From: Lachnospiraceae bacterium
GTDB lineage: Bacteria; Bacillota; Clostridia; Lachnospirales; Lachnospiraceae
Assembly (NCBI GenBank): GCA_024403585.1
Contig: JAKSRN010000150.1
Coordinates: 1-5,095, forward strand
DNA: 5,095 nt
Reading direction: 5' to 3'
Each line of letters begins with the position of its first letter. The first letter of the stretch is position 1. A model generated the notes under the pieces. That model ran no database searches, had not been told where the DNA came from, and worked only from the letters and a program-made list of their open reading frames with translations. Shown here piece by piece: positions 1-3,919 of the stretch. The translations under genes and the position numbers were made by a program.

Positions 1-653
1 TGGTCATGGTCGTGGTGATGATGCTCATGGGATGGTTTTGTCAGATCCAGCTTCACACCTTCCATTGTCTCCAGAACCTTCTGGCCGCTGAGTTTCTCAA
101 CAGGTGTTGTGATAATGGTTGCGTCAGCATTGATCTCACGAAGTAATCCGATTGCTTCCTCTACTTTTTTCTGGGTTGCTTTCTCTGTATCCATTCTGCT
201 GAGGATAATGGTTCCTGCAGCCTCAACCTGGTTCTCAAAGAACTCACCGAAGTTTCTCAGATACATTTTACACTTTGTCACATCTACTACAGTAGTTGCA
301 GAGTTTACTGTCAGACCTGCAGCTTCCTGTACTCTCTCAACTGCCGCAATAACATCTGTCAGTTTGCCAACACCTGAAGGCTCAATGATAATGCGGTCCG
401 GATGATACTGGTCTACTACTTCTTTTAAAGCAGTTCCAAAATCTCCAACCAGAGAACAACAGATACAGCCGGAGTTCATCTCACGAATATCAATACCTGC
501 ATCCTTCAGGAAACCGCCATCAATACCGATCTCACCGAACTCGTTCTCAATAAGTACAACTTTCTGGCCTTTAAAAGCGTCTGCCAGAAGCTTTTTGATC
601 AATGTAGTTTTTCCGGCACCAAGAAATCCGGAAATAATATCAATTTTTGTCAT
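1..653 (-). CDS. COG0523/CobW-family GTPase, probable metallochaperone (3' end cut by window edge)
   Basis: This is a G3E-family P-loop GTPase of the CobW/COG0523 group; family members use GTP to deliver metals (Zn, Co, Fe) to client proteins or cofactor enzymes in the cytoplasm. The 217 visible residues begin with MTKIDIISGFLGAGKTT, with the Walker A loop at residues 9-17. The family metal site GCICC has Cys63, Cys65 and Cys66. IIIEPSG at 88-94 fits the Walker B/G3 region. The G4 position reads LSRMD (151-155) instead of the usual NKxD. The visible part ends in a His/Asp-rich run (HEHHHDHDH, 209-217), the linker expected before the C-terminal CobW domain, which is off the left edge. The start is ATG at 653, seven bases after a perfect AGGAGGA (661-667). 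The gene lies 45 nt after the zinc-ribbon gene with no terminator between, so the two are probably co-transcribed. Family is certain; client metal or enzyme is unknown. A link to the corrinoid genes to the right is only a guess. Confidence 0.93.
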   Translation of the reverse strand, partial: MTKIDIISGFLGAGKTTLIKKLLADAFKGQKVVLIENEFGEIGIDGGFLKDAGIDIREMNSGCICCSLVGDFGTALKEVVDQYHPDRIIIEPSGVGKLTDVIAAVERVQEAAGLTVNSATTVVDVTKCKMYLRNFGEFFENQVEAAGTIILSRMDTEKATQKKVEEAIGLLREINADATIITTPVEKLSGQKVLETMEGVKLDLTKPSHEHHHHDHD

Positions 654-660
654 CTTATTA

Positions 661-667
661 TCCTCCT
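661..667 (-). promoter_or_regulatory. Shine-Dalgarno site of the CobW-family gene
   Basis: On the minus strand this reads AGGAGGA, a full anti-16S match, seven bases before the ATG at 653. It fixes the start of the partial CobW-family gene at MTKIDIISGFLGAGKTT, which is also where family members begin. Confidence 0.85.
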
Positions 668-698
668 GAACATTCAACCGTTCTTGTTTCTACTATTT

Positions 699-1715
699 CT
701 AATATCCGTATACCGTCATCTCAGAAATACAGCAGTCATCCCACTGTTCTCCTCTGTGTACACTCCTAATCTCCAGATAAATCTCAGAAACCGGACAATC
801 CTCGGAAAGTTCCACAACATATTCCTGCATTCCATCCGGGAATGCCAGATCAAATTCTTTGTCATCCAGTCTCAGACGAATGGTTTCCGGACGATTGTTG
901 GCATAGAAAAGTGATTCACTTCTCCAGTTACCCATCTCAAATACCAGGTAACGAACAGAATACTGGCGGTCCAGTCTGAACCGTGCCCAATCACCGATTC
1001 CATCTCCGTCAGAAGCTTCCTGCCAGGATGTAGCAGCACTTCCGTCGATCATATGGCTGGCATCATGATAAACACCACCATCCTCCAGTACACTGGAAAC
1101 CTGCGCATCAACAAATCCACAAGGCTGGTATTGGTATCCATCCACCATCACCTGACTGGCCGGTACTACTGTAGCCTGAAGGTTCATGTTCTGTGGATCC
1201 TGTGTATCCGGAATATCCTCCGTATTTCCTGTAGGAGCATCTCCCGGCTGCTGTTCTGTCTGATTCTCTTTTTCGTTATTCTCTGTATGAGTATGGCTTG
1301 TATCCACCTGTACAGGTTTATTACCCAGACCGGAACCAACTTCTACTTCCGGCTGCTCTTTCAGCATGTTGGAAACAACAATGTATAAACCAACACCCAC
1401 AACACAGATCAGAATCGCCATAATGATGCCTACGGTCATGGTTTTGCGATCTTCTCTGTAGTATCGCTCATCTTCTTCTGCCTCTCGACGCATTCTTCTC
1501 TCGGAAACAGGCTCGTAATCATCCATCCCATAAGACTCCGACTCATAGTCATCCACCTCATAAGACTCCGGCTCGTAGCCGTCTTCCTCAACCTCTTCTT
1601 CAGCATAGGAAGAAACGGGTTGTGTCATTGGACGCTCTGGGATCTTGCTACCGCATTCCGGACAAAATCTTGCATGATCCGAAACAGCCTCTCCGCAACT
1701 AGGGCAGTATCTCAT
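699..1715 (-). CDS. Membrane-anchored zinc-ribbon protein with C-terminal NADase-type glycan-binding (discoidin-like) domain
   Basis: The 338-residue protein starts with a zinc ribbon: CPSC and CPEC, Cys4/Cys7 and Cys18/Cys21. An acidic, Tyr-rich low-complexity segment follows (about 38-75), containing ten-residue repeats of the type SYEVDDYESE, then a basic/acidic stretch (about 73-91). A single transmembrane helix lies at about 93-116 (TVGIIMAILICVVGVGLYIVV). Next is a polar Thr/Asn/Gln/Glu linker (about 119-185). The C-terminal domain (about 200-338) resembles the NADase-type glycan-binding domain, with landmarks ATSWQEASDGDGIGDWARF, ANNRPETIRL and CCISEMTVYGY. There is no signal peptide, so the likely topology is ribbon inside and glycan-binding domain outside. 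A GTG at 1730 extends the frame by five codons. I prefer the ATG at 1715, which has GAGGG eight bases upstream and gives MRYCPSCG, the usual ribbon start. Function is unknown; a cell-envelope sensing or binding role is inference. Confidence 0.85.
   Translation of the reverse strand: MRYCPSCGEAVSDHARFCPECGSKIPERPMTQPVSSYAEEEVEEDGYEPESYEVDDYESESYGMDDYEPVSERRMRREAEEDERYYREDRKTMTVGIIMAILICVVGVGLYIVVSNMLKEQPEVEVGSGLGNKPVQVDTSHTHTENNEKENQTEQQPGDAPTGNTEDIPDTQDPQNMNLQATVVPASQVMVDGYQYQPCGFVDAQVSSVLEDGGVYHDASHMIDGSAATSWQEASDGDGIGDWARFRLDRQYSVRYLVFEMGNWRSESLFYANNRPETIRLRLDDKEFDLAFPDGMQEYVVELSEDCPVSEIYLEIRSVHRGEQWDDCCISEMTVYGY
1511..1588 (-). repeat. 30-bp tandem repeat coding for an acidic Tyr-rich decapeptide repeat
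   Basis: Two adjacent 30-bp units (1529-1558 and 1559-1588) share the stretch CATAAGACTCCG and keep close similarity over the rest. A decayed third copy is visible at about 1511-1528. The unit is in frame in the zinc-ribbon protein, giving SYGMDDYEPV, SYEVDDYESE and a partial GYEPE. The acidic cytosolic linker therefore seems to have grown by tandem duplication, and copy number may differ between strains. Confidence 0.7.
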
Positions 1716-1723
1716 TATTACAT

Positions 1724-1728
1724 CCCTC
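1724..1728 (-). promoter_or_regulatory. Ribosome binding site deciding the start of the zinc-ribbon gene
   Basis: The minus strand reads GAGGG here, eight bases before the ATG at 1715. The alternative in-frame GTG at 1730-1728 overlaps this site, so it cannot use it. This supports the 338-residue form over the 343-residue one. Confidence 0.7.
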
Positions 1729-1771
1729 ACTTTCTATCAGGATTATGATATTAAAATCTGCAAACCAATCC

Positions 1772-1795
1772 TTCTGAAGATTCCGCTCTTCAGAA
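1772..1795 (-). promoter_or_regulatory. Perfect 9-bp inverted repeat in the leader of the zinc-ribbon gene
   Basis: TTCTGAAGA and TCTTCAGAA are separated by six bases (TTCCGC on the plus strand). It lies between the candidate promoter (1806-1834) and the gene start at 1715, so in RNA it would form a hairpin very near the 5' end. It has no U-tract on the minus strand, so it is not a terminator. It could stabilise the mRNA 5' end or, as DNA, be a repressor operator. Confidence 0.5.
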
Positions 1796-1805
1796 TCTAC
1801 TACTA

Positions 1806-1834
1806 TATATAATACATCTCAATAAAAAAAGCAA
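1806..1834 (-). promoter_or_regulatory. Candidate sigma-A promoter for the zinc-ribbon/CobW operon
   Basis: On the minus strand TTGCTT (1829-1834) is followed, 17 bases on, by TATATA (1806-1811) in a very A/T-rich stretch; an overlapping TATTAT (1809-1814) is an alternative -10. It starts just after the tRNA terminator and about 85 bases before the zinc-ribbon start, where a promoter is needed. Each hexamer matches consensus at only four of six positions. Confidence 0.4.
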
Positions 1835-1841
1835 ATTAAAG

Positions 1842-1873
1842 AAAAAAAAAGACATTCTAACGAATGTCTTTTT
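1842..1873 (-). terminator. Intrinsic terminator of the tRNA-Lys transcript
   Basis: A perfect 12-bp stem (arms 1846-1857 and 1862-1873) with a four-base loop lies two bases past the tRNA 3' end. Read on the minus strand it ends in a run of nine T, part of it inside the stem. It separates the tRNA unit from the zinc-ribbon operon and may also stop read-through from trmB. Confidence 0.9.
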
Positions 1874-1875
1874 AA

Positions 1876-1948
1876 TGCACCCTCAGGGACTCGAACCCTG
1901 GACAAATAGATTAAGAGTCTACTGCTCTACCAACTGAGCTAAGGGTGC
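1876..1948 (-). tRNA. tRNA-Lys (anticodon CTT)
   Basis: The 73-nt minus-strand gene folds into a full cloverleaf. The acceptor GCACCCT pairs with AGGGTGC. The D arm is GCTC/GAGC around AGTTGGTA. The anticodon stem GTAGA/TCTAT (one G-U pair) holds the loop CTCTTAA, so the anticodon is CTT (1913-1915), reading AAG lysine codons. The T arm is CAGGG/CCCTG around TTCGAGT, and the discriminator base is A73. CCA is not encoded and must be added by the nucleotidyltransferase. The variable loop TTGTC has G46 (position 1903), the target of TrmB, whose gene is next upstream. Confidence 0.97.
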
Positions 1949-1985
1949 ATCTCTATTTATACGCTACATCTGTAACGCAAAACCT

Positions 1986-2014
1986 ATTATATCCGCATCC
2001 AGGATAAAAATCAA
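1986..2014 (-). promoter_or_regulatory. Sigma-A promoter of the tRNA-Lys gene
   Basis: The minus strand shows TTGATT (2009-2014), a 17-base spacer, and a perfect TATAAT (1986-1991), giving a start about 30 bases before the mature tRNA 5' end. It sits entirely in the 79-bp gap between trmB and the tRNA, so the tRNA need not depend on trmB transcription. Confidence 0.8.
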
Positions 2015-2027
2015 GTGCTTTTTTATT

Positions 2028-2711
2028 TTATTTTGCATTTTCTTTCTCTGCTCTGATCAGATTCCAGTCAGGTCTGGCGATCAGCTTGCAGATCGGATTA
2101 CCCTGAGAAGAGAAACGCTCCTCATACTCAGTCATAATGTTCCCCACATTCATCACCTCATTGTGATGCAGGTCCCAGGTAGACGCATCAAGGATCCATC
2201 CTTTCTCCTTAACAGACTCCAGGGAAAATGCAAACAGGTCCTTATTATCTGTTTTAAACTCTACCCATCCGGCCTCATCCAGGATTCCTTCATAACGGGC
2301 CATGAACTGTACAGAAGTCAGTCTGCGTTTTGCATGTCTGTCCTTTGGCCATGGATCAGAGAAATTCAGGTAGATTCGCTGTACCTCATCTTTTTCAAAA
2401 ACAGCCATCAGATCCCTGGCATCCATACGGATCAGGCGGAAATTGGACATCTCATTGAAATCCTGTTCCGCTTTCTGTACAGCTCGAAGCAGAACACTGC
2501 TGTACATCTCAATTCCAACATAATTGATCTCCGGATTCTGTGCGGCAAGATCCATAAGGAAACGGCCTTTTCCCATACCCACCTCGATATGGAGCGGATG
2601 ATCATTCACAAAAACCTCTTTCCATTTACCACGATACTCTTCTGGTTTCTGAATTACAAAACGACTCTCAGCGATCGCTTCTCTGGAGCCGGGAACATTT
2701 CGAAGACGCAT
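2028..2711 (-). CDS. trmB: tRNA (guanine-N7-)-methyltransferase TrmB
   Basis: TrmB is a cytoplasmic enzyme that uses S-adenosylmethionine to make 7-methylguanosine at position 46 of tRNA variable loops. The 227-residue protein has the usual family length. It shows the SAM loop EVGMGKGRF (43-51), the acidic motif VGIEMYSSVLLRA, the family signature NFSDPWPKDRHAKRRLT (116-132), EFKTDN (about 152-157), and the C-terminal TEYEERFSSQGNPICKL (194-210). The open frame continues 26 codons further upstream. I place the start at ATG 2711 because MRLRNVPGSREAI is the normal family N-terminus and GAGGG lies six bases before it, while the extension is low-complexity and lacks family similarity. The gene is single, with a long 5' leader, and is followed after 79 bp by a tRNA-Lys that carries G46. 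No strong terminator follows its stop codon. Confidence 0.96.
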   Translation of the reverse strand: MRLRNVPGSREAIAESRFVIQKPEEYRGKWKEVFVNDHPLHIEVGMGKGRFLMDLAAQNPEINYVGIEMYSSVLLRAVQKAEQDFNEMSNFRLIRMDARDLMAVFEKDEVQRIYLNFSDPWPKDRHAKRRLTSVQFMARYEGILDEAGWVEFKTDNKDLFAFSLESVKEKGWILDASTWDLHHNEVMNVGNIMTEYEERFSSQGNPICKLIARPDWNLIRAEKENAK

Positions 2712-2717
2712 ATAAAA

Positions 2718-2722
2718 CCCTC
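2718..2722 (-). promoter_or_regulatory. Ribosome binding site fixing the trmB start
   Basis: The minus strand reads GAGGG (within AAAGAGGG), six bases before the ATG at 2711. The upstream ATG at 2789 has no comparable site, so the shorter 227-residue product is preferred. Confidence 0.7.
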
Positions 2723-2737
2723 TTTTTTCTATAATAA

Positions 2738-2754
2738 AGTACTCACAGTGTACT
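2738..2754. promoter_or_regulatory. 17-bp interrupted dyad upstream of trmB
   Basis: AGTAC and GTACT half-sites flank seven bases, with one further symmetric C/G pair inside. It lies 27 bases upstream of the trmB start, next to a TATTAT hexamer (2729-2734) that could be a -10 element. This is a possible operator, but short GTAC dyads also occur by chance. Confidence 0.25.
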
Positions 2755-2847
2755 ACATCTTTCCAAAAAAAGAAAGACAGTCCTGCCAATCATTTTTTCT
2801 GTCTCTTTCTCAAATAGTGTCTGATCCATACCAGTTGTATGAACAAT

Positions 2848-2863
2848 TCTGATACTTATCAGA
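2848..2863. promoter_or_regulatory. Perfect 7+7 bp dyad TCTGATA-CT-TATCAGA
   Basis: The 16-bp palindrome TCTGATACTTATCAGA has perfect seven-base arms and a two-base centre. On the minus strand it starts nine bases after a consensus TTGACA (2873-2878) and contains TATCAG at an 18-base spacing. A protein bound here would cover the -10 and spacer of that candidate promoter. The size and symmetry fit a dimeric repressor site. The regulator is unknown. Confidence 0.45.
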
Positions 2864-2878
2864 TTTTCCTTTTGTCAA
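2849..2878 (-). promoter_or_regulatory. Candidate promoter for trmB
   Basis: The minus strand has a perfect TTGACA -35 (2873-2878) and, after 18 bases, TATCAG (2849-2854), which matches TATAAT at four positions. It would give a leader of roughly 130 bases for trmB. The -10 is weak and overlaps the 16-bp dyad, so the site may need or be blocked by a regulator. Confidence 0.35.
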
Positions 2879-2891
2879 TCCCGGAAATGCA

Positions 2892-3072
2892 TTTTCCACG
2901 GATTCCCCACTTTTTTGGCAACTTATCCAAAAAATCTGTTCGGTTTTCACTTATGTAAACTCCCACAAGAATCCACTTTTTCGTGGATAATGTGGATAAC
3001 TCGGGGGATAACTTTATTTTAAAGGCTTTTTAGCCCCTTTTTTTGTGGAAAACTTTTCCCCAGTTTTCCACA
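2892..3072. other. Cluster of DnaA-box-like sites (possible oriC or DnaA-titration region)
   Basis: Compared with TTATCCACA, I find a perfect box on the minus strand at 2991-2999, directly abutting TTATCCACG at 2982-2990. A looser copy, TTATCCCCC, lies at 3003-3011. TTTTCCACA occurs at 3044-3052 (minus) and 3064-3072 (plus). TTATCCAAA (2923-2931) and TTTTCCACG (2892-2900) are on the plus strand. A further GTATACACA, one mismatch from TTATNCACA, lies at 3200-3208. Such tandem and inverted boxes in A/T-rich DNA are typical of Firmicutes origins, usually beside dnaA. No dnaA, dnaN or rpmH is visible here, so it may instead be a DnaA-binding cluster that regulates or titrates DnaA. Binding is inferred from motif match only. 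Confidence 0.5.
3044..3072. repeat. 10-bp perfect inverted repeat made of two DnaA-box-like sites
   Basis: TGTGGAAAAC (3044-3053) and GTTTTCCACA (3063-3072) are exact reverse complements separated by nine bases. Each arm is a one-mismatch DnaA box. No T-run follows on either strand in the right place, so it is not a terminator. Confidence 0.8.
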
Positions 3073-3090
3073 TCTGTTCACACGAACATA

Positions 3091-3160
3091 GTTTTTGTGC
3101 AGTTTTTTCATTGTTTTTTCTCTTGACAATTTTTTACAAAATAAAGTTTTCTGACAATTG
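3091..3160. other. A/T-rich segment next to the DnaA-box-like cluster
   Basis: About 70 bases of long T-runs with few G or C directly follow the last strong box (3064-3072). If the cluster is an origin, this would be the candidate unwinding element. It also contains a TTGACA (3123-3128) on the plus strand, but with no fitting -10 and no plus-strand gene to serve. Confidence 0.3.
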
Positions 3161-3207
3161 CCTGCCTGTGTGCAAACACACGCAGCCACTTGGCTCATCG
3201 TATACAC

Positions 3208-3243
3208 AAAAAGTGGTCCATATCTATCAGGATATGAACCACT
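3208..3243 (-). terminator. Intrinsic terminator of the RACo/corrinoid-protein operon
   Basis: A 13-bp stem (arms 3212-3224 and 3231-3243) with a six-base loop starts 14 bases after the corrinoid-protein stop codon and ends in TTTTT on the minus strand. One position is a G-U pair in the minus-strand RNA but an A-C mismatch in the plus-strand RNA, which supports minus-strand use. It marks the end of the corrinoid operon. Confidence 0.88.
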
Positions 3244-3257
3244 CAAACTTTTAACGA

Positions 3258-3890
3258 TCACTTTACATATTCCAGCGCAGCTCTTACAGCTGAAGCAGCA
3301 TTCTCTGTATAGCAATCAGCTCCACATTCGTGTGCCATCTCTTCTGTCATAGAACTGCCACCGACCATAATAAAAAGGTCTCTGCCTTTCACTGTCGAAC
3401 GAATCGACTGAATGATATGCCGGACTTCCGTGTAGGAAGTCTTTAACAAGGATGAGATACACACAATCCTTGCATCGCGATTATTCTCTAAAGCTTTCAG
3501 AAACTGAAGCGCGGATACATCGACCCCAAGATCCACCACAGAAAAACCGGCAATGCGAAAATACAGGGCAACAATATTTTTACCCATGTCGTGGAGATCT
3601 CCGGAAGCCGTACCGATCACAACAGAAACACCTTTGTTCTGCAGTTCTCCGCCCATCACTGTATCCAGACTTTCCATTCCTTTTTTCATTGCTCTGGCGC
3701 ATGCAAGTGTCTGGGTAATCTGTTCTTCGTTGTCGCACTCAATGTCTTCTATGGAATCCAAAGCAGCCATAAGCCCTTGTTCCAGAATATCCTTTGGATC
3801 CAGTCCCTTCCATAAAGCCTCTTTTATATTTTTTTCAACTAATCGTGGTTTGCCGTCAAGCACAGCCCTCCGAATCGATTCGTACATCAT
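3258..3890 (-). CDS. Corrinoid (B12)-binding protein of a methyltransferase system, MtbC/MttC-like
   Basis: Proteins of this family carry a cobamide and shuttle a methyl group between two methyltransferases in the cytoplasm. The 210 residues have the usual two-part layout. A helical cap domain (about 1-82) precedes a Rossmann-like B12 domain (about 87-210). The latter shows D98-x-H100-x-x-G103 in GDLHDMGKNIV, where His100 would be the lower cobalt ligand, then VVDLGVDV, the SxL element in ISSLLKTSY (Ser146, Leu148), and VGGSS (GG at 178-179). In the cap, the family's usual F-x-P-E segment before the AARAM helix is replaced by EEQITQTLACARAM. The start is the first of two adjacent ATG codons, ten bases after CGGAGG. 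It lies 29 nt behind the RACo-like activator gene and ends the operon. Methyl donor and acceptor cannot be told from this window. Confidence 0.93.
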   Translation of the reverse strand: MMYESIRRAVLDGKPRLVEKNIKEALWKGLDPKDILEQGLMAALDSIEDIECDNEEQITQTLACARAMKKGMESLDTVMGGELQNKGVSVVIGTASGDLHDMGKNIVALYFRIAGFSVVDLGVDVSALQFLKALENNRDARIVCISSLLKTSYTEVRHIIQSIRSTVKGRDLFIMVGGSSMTEEMAHECGADCYTENAASAVRAALEYVK

Positions 3891-3919
3891 AGAATAAGTT
3901 CCTCCGCGTACCTATTCTA

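Larger units (their letters stand above)
2712..3207. other. Gene-free 500-bp intergenic region between trmB and the corrinoid operon terminator
   Basis: I see no credible protein gene on either strand; the open frames here are short, low-complexity and lack ribosome binding sites. The right two thirds (about 2890-3208) are rich in DnaA-box-like 9-mers and in T- and A-runs. The left third holds the trmB promoter candidate and two dyads. A small GTGTG/CACAC hairpin lies at 3168-3181. The length is large compared with the other gaps in this window (29 to 160 bp). Confidence 0.75.

Noticed and set aside
1..60. The His-codon-rich stretch (CAT/CAC/GAC repeats) as a simple DNA repeat.
   Set aside because: It is explained by the His/Asp-rich metal-binding linker normal in CobW-family proteins.
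2712..2789. A 26-residue N-terminal extension of TrmB starting at 2789.
   Set aside because: No ribosome binding site, low-complexity sequence, and the family N-terminus MRLRNVPGSREAI begins at 2711 behind GAGGG.
2743..2829. A 28-codon minus-strand open frame in the trmB leader (starts MDQTLFEKETEKMIG), possible leader peptide.
   Set aside because: No Shine-Dalgarno site before its ATG, no recognisable regulatory codon run, and the T/A-rich DNA makes such frames likely by chance.
2163..2852. Plus-strand 229-codon open frame antisense to trmB.
   Set aside because: It lies almost fully opposite trmB, whose identity is certain; the translation shows no domain and has the composition of an antisense shadow.
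3024..3044. GGCT-TTTT-AGCC followed by a T-run on the plus strand, terminator-like.
   Set aside because: The stem is only four base pairs and no plus-strand gene precedes it.
3123..3150. TTGACA on the plus strand as a promoter -35.
   Set aside because: No acceptable -10 at 16 to 18 bases, and no plus-strand gene downstream; it would run into the corrinoid operon antisense.
3019..3315. Minus-strand 98-codon open frame overlapping the corrinoid gene 3' end and its terminator.
   Set aside because: It runs through the terminator hairpin and the DnaA-box cluster, is Cys/Ser/Lys-rich without family character, and is a shadow of the corrinoid gene at one end.
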